Source of the DNA: Pleurotus ostreatus/Saccharomyces cerevisiae fusant
Lineage: Eukaryota > Opisthokonta
Assembly (NCBI GenBank): GCA_024196135.1
Contig: JAMQCK010000640.1
Location: forward strand, 1-18,573
Direction of reading: 5' to 3'
DNA: 18,573 bases
The translations under genes were made by a program, and so were the position numbers. Under the pieces are notes generated by a model. That model was not told where the DNA came from, made no database searches, and worked only from the letters and a program-made list of their open reading frames with translations. Below, one piece after another: positions 8,578-17,384 of this stretch (positions within the stretch are counted from its first letter, which is position 1; every line of letters starts with the position of its first letter).

Positions 8578-11500
8578 TCACCTCCCCGGAAACGCCCCCG
8601 GAATCTGCAACCTTCTCCTCTCCGGATGATGGAAATACGTCCCATACCTCGACGTCCTCGCCGGCGTCCCCTCCCCATCAACCACCGAATCACCCGCAAC
8701 CGATCCCTCGCCCACTACGCTCTCCCCGCCACCTCCCAACACATCCTCTCCGCCCAACTGAATCGCCCCACCACCCTCGCCCCCGCCGCCACCCACTTCT
8801 GCCACACTGCCCAAACTGCCCACGATCCCGCTATTCCGCATGCCCGCGTCCAGCTGCCGCGCGGGCACGTCGAGCACCTGCCGGTCGAGCAGCCCCTGCC
8901 CGCTGAACGTCCTGGGCCTCGGCTGCGAGCCGCTCGTCACGCGCTGCGGTCCGACGCTGCCCTGCCTCCCCGGCCCCATCTGACTCGTCCGTCGCGACGG
9001 GTTATGCACGACGGCGTGCTGCACCGTCCCATAGTCCTCGTCCGAATCGACGTCCTCTTCGTCCGACGCTGCGGCTGCTTCCTCTCCCTCTAAACCGCCC
9101 ACCAGCCAACTCTCATCATCGGGCAGGTTGATCACGCCCGTTGCCTGGTCGAAGCTCAGCCGGTGATGCAACGGTGCCGGTGCCGTGCGCGCGCGCCGTT
9201 GACTCGGCCGTGCAGGGCTTCCCTGCTGCCAAGGGTTCGCATCGTCGTGATGTTCGCCGTTTGCGCCTTCGCCGTTAAGCAGGTCGGGCGCTGCGATGGA
9301 CCGTCGTCGATGAACAACGCTCGCGCGCTTGCGGAGGCTGAGGACGACGGCGGGTTCGCCGTTGCCGGTAGCGTCCTTAGGAAGACGTTGAGAGTTGACG
9401 AGCGTCTGGCCCTTCTTTAGCGGAAGCCACGGTTCTGGGAGGACGCCGTTCAGTGCAGGATGGCCGTAGCGGCGTTTGCCGGTGCTGAAAGACGTCGTCA
9501 GACAAGAAGGGCATCGAGGTCATGGATCAACATACTTCAGCACGCCAGCATACCAGTTCGCCATCGGTGGTTGGGACTATACGGACGTTAAACGACGCTT
9601 GGTCCCATCGATTCAGCACTCACGTAGTCTGTTCGCTCATCTTCTGGCGCGACGTACAGCGTATCGTCGTTCTGTGCGTACCGTCGGCGGTTGAGATTAC
9701 TGTAGATATATGCGTCAGCACTTCCATTCTCTAGCCTCAATTAGGACCACTGACCTCTGACTCCATGTCACCGGATGCCCTGCCCTCAAACGTACCACAT
9801 CCGCCGTCTCCTCGCCCCTCTCGACCTCGCACACTGAGCTCAAGCTGACGAACTTCGAAAGCGGCGCCAACGTGCGGTCGACCCACCACGTCCAGATGAT
9901 GGTGAATCCGAGGAGCGGGATCTAGGTAGGGTGTATGCGTCAGAGGCGTATAAGTGTAGACAAAGCAAGCCGCACTCACCATGATTGTCGAGATGATATA
10001 CGCCTTCTTCAGCAGGAAGAATCCAACCATGAAGATCTGGAAGATGACCACGCCCCATATCAGACGAATGAATGTAATGGGCCAAGCCTGCCCTCTCGAC
10101 TCGTACGGCTTGTAGAAGACTGCAGAAAAGTCAATCACCGACAACCCCACGCATATGCCCAGCCACTCACCAAAGAGGAGCTTGTACTTGTACACCACGT
10201 AGCCGATGCCGAAGTACAGCGCGCCAAAGACGACGATGAGCGGCTGCGTGACGCTGTACAGGAGCGTGACAACGAAGATGAGGATTGCCTGCGGGTACAC
10301 GACGCCGTAGTTGATCAGTGGAGGCGCGTTGAGCTCGGCGAAGTCTAGAAGGAGCATCATCAGCACAATTCGATGGACACAAGAGACCTTGTTCACCTCT
10401 CGGCGTCCGCGTTACGAAAATGCGCATCAAGATGCGCGGGATGACCACTCCGAGGTTCAGCAGCTGTAACGGCATGATGCCCAAGCTCTGAAGGATCACG
10501 TAGGACAAGAAGAAGTGCCTGCAGCCAATGTGTCAGTCCGTGAATTGAGCGTCGAACGCGTCAAGTGCGTACCTCGCTTTCCCCGCATGCAACGCCTGCG
10601 CGACCTTCTCCGGGATCTTCGCTGGCGAGTTTGCCAAGTCCATAACCAGTTGCAGGTACGTCGACGCCAGCAGGAAGATGAACACGACGTTGATGAGCAG
10701 GAAGAGGAAGTATCTGAGTGGTATAGGTCAGTTACATTACAACGCAACCACAAACCATTCCGAGCAACACCCACTTCTTCAACAACGAGTACTCGATCCA
10801 GCTCCTCGCGCGATACCCCTGCGCATACGTCAACGCCTCCAGCAAGAACGGCAGCAGCGCGTTCAGCGTGATGATAGCCGCCGAGGGCAACGAGTTCTGC
10901 ACAATCGCCTCGATCGTCTCGTTCCGGTCGATCAGCCTCGCGAGCCAAGGGAGCGTCTTCTTGATCTCCTTGTACGAGAGCAGGGATGCCAAAGCCGATG
11001 TGGGAATGACCCTAAACGAGTGTCAGCTGTGTGTGATGATGAGATGAATCGAATGGCTTACCAGAAGAACAGTAGCAGTCCCATGAGAGCCATAACGACG
11101 GTATCGCGAGTCATGATAGAACGTTGAGAGGGCGTCATGTTGGACCTATCCTTGAAGGTCAGAGTATGAACCAGCGAAAGAACGCGTGTACGCACCAGAC
11201 AATATCCCTAGGCTCAGGCGCCGGCTTCGTCACGGTCTGCAACGGAGCAGGCGCATGTGCGACTTGAATCGCTACCTGTGCGCTCGACATCTTCTCGAAA
11301 GTGACGAACGCGGTCTGCGCGCCCTTCAGCATTCACGATCACTTCACCTGCTATGATACGCACCTCCGTCGCCTTGAACCTGCCATTGCGCCGCCGCTTC
11401 TTGAACTCGTCGTCGAGAGCACGAAAGTCAGACTCGAGGTATTCCAAGGCGTCGACCTTCGGCGCTAGCCACGGAACTGGGAACGGGAAGCAGGCGCATC

Positions 11501-12957
11501 GTCGGAGTGCAAACCAGCGCGGTCGCAGTGTCGGTCGTGGGCGATGCGGGACGACGAAGCGCCGTCGCTCGTTGGTGGTTGCAGCATCGTAGTTGCGGAA
11601 GCCGCCTCCAGCCATAGTTAAGTCGGGCCATCAAGCGGAAGAGCAGATAACTACACACCATTCGCCTCCAAATCCACCTCACTCCCATCCTCTACATCCA
11701 CCAACTGCGCCCCCTCCGCCGCCTCCGGGTCGTATTCCTCCACCGCGCTCGGATTCCCCACATACCCCACCCACGCCCTCTCCAACCTCAACAACGCCTC
11801 CGTCCTCGCATCCAACAACCTCTTCAGCGAATCCACCTCCCTTACCAGCGACACGCTCTCCACGCTCAGGTCCATCGCCTCAAAGTATTCCGCGAGCGCG
11901 CGCTCGGACTTGAGGTGCTGCGGCAGGCGCGTGACGAGCACCGTGCGCGCGGGGATCGAGTGCACGAGCTCGAGGGAGAAGAGCTGGCGCGCGCGGATGA
12001 AGCGCCGGTAGTTGCGGCGAATGAAGAAGAGCGCGAGCGCGGTGAAGAGGTAGGTGAAGACGAGATGTGCAGAGAGGTAGGAGTTTGCGTCCGATATGAG
12101 GTCGAGCCAGTCGCGGCCGGGGACGGTGCCATTGGTGGAGTTCGGGGGGATGGTGGTCGAGGGTAGGATAGCGCGCTTGGGGAGAAGGTACGGCCAATCG
12201 TCATTCGGGTCGCCGTCGTCGCCGTCATCAAGCAGGTCTTTGTTGTTCTGCGAAGATGTGAGGGCAAGTGGGACGGCAACTACGATGCATACGCACCTGG
12301 AAGTTGATTGGCATAAGGACTGCTACAGCGAATACGCTCGCAGAGGCGAATAGATAGAAGCACATCTTGAAGAACGATAGCAAGACGGCCGCATCGAGGC
12401 CGACGATCTGCAGCACAGTGTATTCAGAGGTGCGGATAGTTGGGCCTATCCAAGCGAAGGGGGCAAAGAGCCTGCAGCAAGTCAGTCATTATGGAACATC
12501 ATTGAGGTGATTGATATGCGCACCATGCGAAGGGATGCGCAGCGGAGGGCACAGTGGGGCCGGGAGCCTCATGCGCTTCATGTGGGGAAAAGCCTATGCG
12601 CGGTCAGCCAACGGACACAAGCCAATAGCGCGTAGCGCACCTTTCAGCTTAGTCCTCGGCGCAAACAGTATGGGCCATCGCGTCCTGCAATACGAGAAGA
12701 TGATGAAGGACGAGAAGCCTACATACGCGGTCAGTCCCAATTCACCTTTGATGACCGGCATCATACGCACCAAGAGCACACGATATCGTCAGTTGCGTCT
12801 GAAACCAAGGTCCCTCAAAGGTTCGCGTTGGAGGGGATCCGGGGGGCAGCGTTGGATCTTCGCCCTCACCGAGCGCGTTCGCGGTGGCGAAGGCATCGAG
12901 GGGAACGAGCAGCATATGCGCCGCCTTCGCCGCGAGTGTGTATGCGGCGGACGCCAT
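8578..12957 (-). CDS. CSC1/OSCA-family (DUF221, RSN1-7TM) calcium-permeable stress-gated channel, 17 exons
   Basis: A polytopic membrane channel of the hyperosmolality-gated CSC1/OSCA family. Exons in order: 12957-12771, 12718-12641, 12593-12524, 12471-12297, 12247-11659, 11605-11364, 11314-11196, 11145-11062, 11011-10775, 10713-10573, 10518-10397, 10344-10171, 10119-9980, 9921-9755, 9699-9624, 9576-9536, 9484-8578. The sum is 3,549 nt, 1,182 residues, with every phase consistent. N-terminal TM region, about residues 50-250: WFQTQLTISCALGFSSF, FAPRTKLKGFSPHEAH, MPINFQ. Cytosolic RRM-like domain, about 265-470: ARTVLVTRLPQHL, KVDALEYLE, AFVTFEKMSSAQ. Seven-TM pore domain, about 485-840: DIVWSNM, FFLSYVILQSLGIMPLQLL, DFAELNAPPLINYGVVYPQ, WVDRTLAPLS. 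Then RRYAQNDDTLYVAPEDERTD and YGHPALNGVLPEPWLPLKKG. The last about 270 residues are a low-complexity acidic/Gly-rich tail. ATG 12957 is the first after an in-frame stop and has G at -3 and +4; Met15 (12915) is an alternative. Acceptor 11314 could instead be 11323. Confidence 0.93.
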
Positions 12958-13407
12958 GTCGCGTCACCGATACTCCTATGTGAGTAGGCTCGCTCGGAAA
13001 TGGCAAATGTTCGAGCTCGTCGTCGCGTACAACAACGGCAACAGCGATGGCGGAAGCAGAGGACTCAGGAGATTCGGTCCGAGGCGTGGGAGTTGCATTT
13101 CGACTTGGAAAGCTGAAAGCTAGGTATGTAGAGATTGTGCGTGTCATTACTGCGAGAACCTGCGCTGCTTCGAGCAAGAACACCTAACTCGGGTGGTCGT
13201 GGACAACGCAAGCAGGCTGAAAAGAAGACAGGGTCATTCGCGACAGCGTACAGACAGGTGCGAGACAAGTCCATATCATTCACATACATAGTAACCTGTC
13301 ACGACTGAACGTCCGAAAGAGGCCGCAATCAATTCTGCAGACCAAGATAAACCTCCCCTACTTCATGCGTGGTGGCGTCATGCAGCCAATCCCACGAGCA
13401 CTCCGCG
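12958..13407. other. Intergenic region upstream of the CSC1-type gene
   Basis: About 450 bp separate the CSC1-type start from the candidate 3' UTR intron of the first small paralog. It must hold the CSC1 promoter and 5' leader. I see no convincing TATA element and no supported ORF; the short open frames here have no recognisable content. Confidence 0.5.
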
Positions 13408-13455
13408 CTGCAGTGGCATGAGCAAAAGGCGACGAAGTTAGCCACAAACACTCAC
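13408..13455 (-). other. Candidate 3' UTR intron of family copy 1
   Basis: On the minus strand, 14 nt after the TAA stop, there is a GTGAGT donor. An internal GGCTAACTT branch-like sequence and a CCACTGCAG acceptor follow, giving a 48-nt intron, the usual size in this genome. All four paralogs show an equivalent arrangement. Confidence 0.6.
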
Positions 13456-13469
13456 CACCATTTCGCGCT

Positions 13470-13943
13470 TTAATCAAGGCATCTGAACCAGCGGGGCTCC
13501 TCGTCCGTTCCCAAAAACCTCTTGATCTTGTCTACGACCTTCGGCGATGGCAAGACCCGCTGACACGGTGTGTCGCCCTGGTTATCCGCCACTGTGATCG
13601 CCCACGAGGTCCTTGATCGGGACCGGTTCACGTAGACCACTTTCTTCCCAGCGCAGTCTATCTTATACTTGGTAGTGACATAGTCGCCTAGTATCTGGCG
13701 AAGAAAGTCGACATGGTCATCCCAGTCCGTGTCCGGTTCGCCGTTCTCCTTGTGATAGCCTGGCGTAGGACAATGACGGCGACAGACCGACAGACAGAGC
13801 TCGTCTGTGGCAAGCCATCCCAAGACGTAGTGCCCCGAGTGTCGACTCCGTATCTGCCAGCTGCGAGGTTCGCTCTGCGACGCTGAGACAGAGGGGGATG
13901 TGGGATGAGAGCTTCCTGAGGAAGTGGGGGGTGAGGTGGACAT
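13470..13943 (-). CDS. Uncharacterised small protein, tandem family copy 1
   Basis: I do not recognise this 157-residue protein. It is one of four tandem paralogs with a shared core of about 130 residues: RxWQ, then LGWLATDELC, a Cys/His cluster (C-x3-C-x3-C-x5-H: CLSVCRRHCPTPGYH), DDHVDFLRQ, DCAGKKVVYV, SWAITVADNQG, LPSPKVVDKIKRFLGT and terminal EPRWFRCLD. The N-terminal 26 or so residues are Ser/Pro/Thr-rich. No signal peptide or membrane segment is seen. The start at 13943 has A at -3 and matches the start position of the paralogs; the frame is open further upstream to 14069. TAA stop. A GTGAGT donor follows at 13455. Confidence 0.75.
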   Translation of the reverse strand: MSTSPPTSSGSSHPTSPSVSASQSEPRSWQIRSRHSGHYVLGWLATDELCLSVCRRHCPTPGYHKENGEPDTDWDDHVDFLRQILGDYVTTKYKIDCAGKKVVYVNRSRSRTSWAITVADNQGDTPCQRVLPSPKVVDKIKRFLGTDEEPRWFRCLD

Positions 13944-14388
13944 GGTTAAGAGGTTGAATGTCAAGCGAGTGCTCTGACTTTGAGCTTTAGTACTGCGGCG
14001 CCACATGAGAAGTTGATGAGTGAGTACCAGGACAACTTTACTGCACGCATGTGTCAACTTTTCATGCACACTGCATAGCGCTGGAGCACGTCAATCGCAC
14101 CTTGAATACCGCTATGTGACCGTCGACCCCGCGCGGATTTGCTATAACGTCCACCTCAGCTCCTAAATTTGCGTATACAACGTCGAACTGGTTTAGAACC
14201 CATCTTGAGATCGGTCGCAACCTCGATCATTGAAAGGAAAAGGGCCTACAATAGCGAGAAAGCATCATACAGATATTCAAGTAGCAGACAATAGGACGAA
14301 ACCCTTCCTAGTCCCAATTCACGAGGTCTCCTCCCCTTGGAAGCATACGGCGCCGATAGTAGCAACACTGCGGCTCTTTCCATCATCG

Positions 14389-14437
14389 CTGTACTTGCTT
14401 CAGTGAATATATACTAAATCATCTGCAGGGTACTCAC
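14389..14437 (-). other. Candidate 3' UTR intron of family copy 2
   Basis: A GTGAGT donor lies 31 nt after the TGA stop on the minus strand, with an AGTACAG acceptor 49 nt on and a TTCACTGAAG stretch as possible branch region. Confidence 0.5.
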
Positions 14438-14468
14438 TGAGTCAAGGTATGATATCGAGTTCGCGCCG

Positions 14469-14957
14469 TCAGTCAAGCGCCTTGAACCAGCGAGGCACCC
14501 TCTCCGTACCCAACCATAGCTTGATTCTGTCCACAACCTCCGGCGACGGCACGCGCCGCTCATGCGAGTTGAGGCCCATGCTGTCCGAGACGACGATCGC
14601 CCATGAGAGCTGCGAGCGATCCTGGCTAGTGTAAACCACTCTGGATCCTACACAAGCCAGACGGAACACGCGAGCTACGCGAAGGCCGAGGGCTTGCTGA
14701 AGATAGTCGACGTGGTCGTCCATGCTCTCGTTCTCCTTCAGCTTCCCGTTGGCGTCGTGGAACGAAGTGGGACACCCGCGAAGGCAGACACCACGGCAGA
14801 GCTCGTCGGTGGCGAGCCAACCTAGTATGTAGCGCCCGCTGAATCGGCGTCGTCTCTGCCAGCTGCGAAGGTCTGACGGAGGAGTCGAGTTGTGGACGCT
14901 CGGGTCAGGACAGGGGACTGCGGGAAGCTTGCGAGGGTCAAAACAAGTGATGGTCAT
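14469..14957 (-). CDS. Uncharacterised small protein, tandem family copy 2
   Basis: A 162-residue protein of the same unrecognised family. It aligns without gaps to copy 3 from Met to stop; I count 93 identical positions of 162. The N-terminus shares MTxxC and CPDPSVH with copy 3. Core: RSWQRRRRFSGRYILGWLA, CRGVCLRGCPTSFH, MDDHVDYLQQALG, ACVGSRVVYT, LSWAIVVSDS, RRVPSPEVVDRIK, PRWFKALD. The start at 14957 is chosen by the gap-free alignment with copy 3; an upstream in-frame Met at 15014 is possible. TGA stop. No transmembrane or secretion signal seen. The 14070-14388 stretch downstream holds nothing I can identify. Confidence 0.77.
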   Translation of the reverse strand: MTITCFDPRKLPAVPCPDPSVHNSTPPSDLRSWQRRRRFSGRYILGWLATDELCRGVCLRGCPTSFHDANGKLKENESMDDHVDYLQQALGLRVARVFRLACVGSRVVYTSQDRSQLSWAIVVSDSMGLNSHERRVPSPEVVDRIKLWLGTERVPRWFKALD

Positions 14958-15330
14958 GGTGAGGTGGCTAAGGTTCGCGTCGCTGTTTAGAACAAAGAGT
15001 GTCTTTCGTACCACGCGTGGTAAACGCAGGGTCGCCTCGTGCGTTCAGCGTGTTTTCGTGATCATACCTGAGTGGCCTTGCAGCTGAAATTTAATCTTTA
15101 TGAGCATCCGTGCTCATCAACCGCGGGAGTACTTACCGGCAGATTGAGAAAGTACTGATCGTGCTCAATATGCTTGGCTCAAGTCGTTCTCAGCGGCAAA
15201 ACAAAAATATAGCATTTGCGGCAGAACATTGTAAGCAATCTCGCAAGTCAGAAACGAGGCGAACGATGCGTAGTAGACGGTTTGATTGAGCGCGTGGCTG
15301 CTCGTGCTCCACAATCAGGATAAACGCGCG

Positions 15331-15384
15331 CTGTGCCAGTATGAGTGAGAGGCCACCAAATTGTCTATACACTGAAGCACTCAC
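15331..15384 (-). other. Candidate 3' UTR intron of family copy 3
   Basis: Minus-strand GTGAGT donor 16 nt after the TGA stop, CTCACTCATAC branch-like sequence, and GGCACAG acceptor; 54 nt long. Confidence 0.6.
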
Positions 15385-15400
15385 CAGTGAGCGTGCAACG

Positions 15401-15889
15401 TCAATCGATGCATTCGAACCAGCGAGGCTCCGCGTCCGTAACCAAATACCTCTTGATCTCGTCAACAACCTTCGGGGACGGTATGCGTCGCTCCTCAGGG
15501 CTTTCGCCCCCACTGTCAGACACCACAATCGCCCATGAGACCCCCGTATGCGCCCGATCGACGTAGACCACTCTTTTTCCTACGCAGTCCAGATCGAACT
15601 TGTCAACGATGAAAGCACCGACATCTTGCCGCAGGAACCGAATGTGAGCATCCATGCTCTCGTTTGTCGACAGCTCCCCATTCTTCTTATGAAAGGGCGT
15701 CGTGCAACCACGGTTACACACGCCACGACAAAGGTCGTCAGTGGCAAGCCAACCCAAAATGTAGCGACCGAAAAATCGACGCGGTCTCTGCCACCTGCGA
15801 AGTGTTGGCTGGTTGTCCGCGTCGTGAACGCTAGGGTCGGGACAGTAAATTGCGGGATGAGCGCTACGGTCCGGGCAGGAAGAGGTCAT
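15401..15889 (-). CDS. Uncharacterised small protein, tandem family copy 3
   Basis: A 162-residue member of the same family, closest to copy 2. Core: RRWQRPRRFFGRYILGWLA, CRGVCNRGCTTPFH, ESMDAHIRFLRQ, DCVGKRVVYVDR, VSWAIVVSDS, RRIPSPKVVDEIKRYL, EPRWFECID. The frame is open upstream to 16174, overlapping copy 4's 3' end, but similarity to copy 2 begins exactly at MTSSC, so 15889 is taken as start. Only 184 bp separate it from the stop of copy 4. TGA stop followed 16 nt later by a GTGAGT donor. The 15015-15330 interval downstream shows no gene. Confidence 0.77.
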   Translation of the reverse strand: MTSSCPDRSAHPAIYCPDPSVHDADNQPTLRRWQRPRRFFGRYILGWLATDDLCRGVCNRGCTTPFHKKNGELSTNESMDAHIRFLRQDVGAFIVDKFDLDCVGKRVVYVDRAHTGVSWAIVVSDSGGESPEERRIPSPKVVDEIKRYLVTDAEPRWFECID

Positions 15890-16011
15890 GATCGATGCTG
15901 AAGACAAGCCAGGATTCGTAAACCTTTCAATACTACGCACGTGTGCAGCGCATGGAAGCCTCGTGCATTCAGGGTGGCATACATGATCTATGCTGAAGGT
16001 GACCGCGAGCC

Positions 16012-16068
16012 CTAACCTCGCATTTGTATGGGCATAAGATATAATGTGTAGTATACAAGAGGACTCAC
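16012..16068 (-). other. Candidate 3' UTR intron of family copy 4
   Basis: GTGAGT begins 5 nt after the TAG stop. Acceptors GCGAG (52 nt) or GTTAG (57 nt) are both possible; neither is strong. It could instead serve as a 5' leader intron of copy 3, using a CTTCAG nearer that gene's ATG. Confidence 0.4.
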
Positions 16069-16073
16069 CACGA

Positions 16074-16532
16074 CTACGTAGCTCGTAGGAGCCACTGCGG
16101 TTCCTCCTCCGTACCCAGCTCCTTCTTGAGCGCGTCAACGACCGCCGGGTCGGGCAAGCTGCGCTGCGCCTCACCCCGACCCTGATTATCCGTCAGCACC
16201 AACGCGAACTCAATGTCCCGGTTGCGCACGGTCGAGTCGAGGTAAACCAACTTGTATCCGGCGCACGGGAGCTGGTATTTCTCGCCGAGGAGATCACAGA
16301 CCACTTGCTGCAGCGCCTCTTCGTGGTATTCCTCGTCCAGGCCTCCCGGTTTACCATGAAGGTACGTAGGGCACCGCGAATCACCAGTGCAAAACCTCCG
16401 GTACAGTTCAGGCGTAATCGCCCAGCCCAAGATGAGATGATGTGAAGTGAAAGGGCGTTTCTTCTGCCAGCGGCGCAAAATTGGCGCTGGAAGGTCCGTC
16501 TGAGTCGCAGCGTCGGTTCTGCTACCCGCCAT
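16074..16532 (-). CDS. Uncharacterised small protein, tandem family copy 4 (divergent)
   Basis: A 152-residue, most divergent member. It keeps RRWQ, ILGW, a Cys/His group (FCTGDSRCPTYLH), PCAGYKLVYLD, FALVLTDNQG, RSLPDPAVVDALKKELGT and EPQWLL, but replaces LATDELC with AITPELY, so the first Cys of the cluster is absent. The start at 16532 has G at -3 and +4 and gives a length like its relatives; a further Met at 16634 is in frame. TAG stop, with GTGAGT 5 nt after it. As first gene in the - strand array it has its own upstream region of about 750 bp. Confidence 0.72.
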   Translation of the reverse strand: MAGSRTDAATQTDLPAPILRRWQKKRPFTSHHLILGWAITPELYRRFCTGDSRCPTYLHGKPGGLDEEYHEEALQQVVCDLLGEKYQLPCAGYKLVYLDSTVRNRDIEFALVLTDNQGRGEAQRSLPDPAVVDALKKELGTEEEPQWLLRAT

Positions 16533-17100
16533 ACCACGAACAGACTCGGAGGCACGAGCGCAACAAAGCGAAAAGAGACTATGATGGGCCTTGTTGTCGA
16601 CGCTGAGGTTCGTGTGCGGCGGAATCAATGCCAAAGATGATCTGCGGTTGAGTGAGGATGGAAGAGACTGAGGCCCGTGTCAAAATGGCCAGAAGACCGT
16701 GTACGGAAGAAAGGACAAGAAGCGAAAACGAGTCGCGTGCCCCAATCCTGCGACCCGGCAATTGCCGTTGCTATCCAATCGAGCCAACAGCGTGCCAGTT
16801 GACCTCAGGTCCAACTCATGGGACTTGCCAGATCCTACCAGTTGTTTAGTGGGAAATAGACACGCTCAACAGCATGGTATGTTATCTGAGCACTCGATTT
16901 CCGGTCCTCGGTGCTATGTCTGCCCTTGCTGATGAGGCGCGAGCGGTAGTCTCACTGATGCATACAGATATTAGGACGGGCTCGACGGTGGCAGCCCGAC
17001 AACAGATGCTGGGGAAAGTTATAAGGCGCATAGGCCGTCAGCTAGTCAGGCTACACGTGTGCGACGCAAGGGGCCCACGCGCATCAGGATGGTACACGTC
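16533..17100. other. Intergenic region between small-protein array and transposon
   Basis: About 570 bp containing the presumed promoter of family copy 4 (- strand). No coding similarity, RNA gene or repeat array was recognised. Confidence 0.5.
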
Positions 17101-17108
17101 GGCCCCGT

Positions 17109-17183
17109 GCACTGGCTGATTTCAGTGGAATTGAATTTGAAATCGAGTTCAGCGAACTTCAGCGGAATTCGCCACTGAATTCC
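17109..17183. repeat. Clustered TTCAGYGGAATT-like repeats, possible transposon end
   Basis: An AT-richer block has repeated motifs: CACTGGCTGATTTCAGTG (self-complementary ends) at 17109, TTCAGTGGAATT at 17121, GTTCAGCGAAC at about 17147, TTCAGCGGAATTCG at 17158 and the inverted CCACTGAATTCC at 17172. TTCAGTGG (17121-17128) pairs with CCACTGAA (17172-17179). Such subterminal repeats are usual near ends of CACTA-like DNA transposons. It lies about 200 bp upstream of the transposon-type gene. The matching other end is not in the window. Confidence 0.45.
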
Positions 17184-17384
17184 TGTGGTTCAACAACAGG
17201 TGAATCCCAGTGACTGGGGCGCTGGGAGCCAGAGGCGGGCGCGGGCCGGTGGTCCGTTGATGATGCGTGCTGATGGGATGGTGGTCCGTCTGCGTGACGG
17301 TCTGTGACTTGTCTTCTACCATCGCGCCGTGCAGCTCGTCAGGCCCCTATACGTTGTGTACTGCAGTGCCCCATACATCGCGCG

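Noticed and set aside
9935..10348. 137-codon + strand open frame rich in His/Asp/Glu/Arg
   Set aside because: It is the reverse of hydrophobic membrane-segment codons of the CSC1-type gene.
12594..12779. Alternative CSC1 start at MMPVIKGELGLTAYV
   Set aside because: This reads through a 52-nt intron; splicing 12771 to 12718 instead joins WFQTQLTISCALG to FSSFIIF, the expected first membrane segment.
15890..16174. Extended N-terminus of family copy 3
   Set aside because: Similarity to copy 2 begins at the internal Met, and the extension overlaps copy 4's end with no conserved content.
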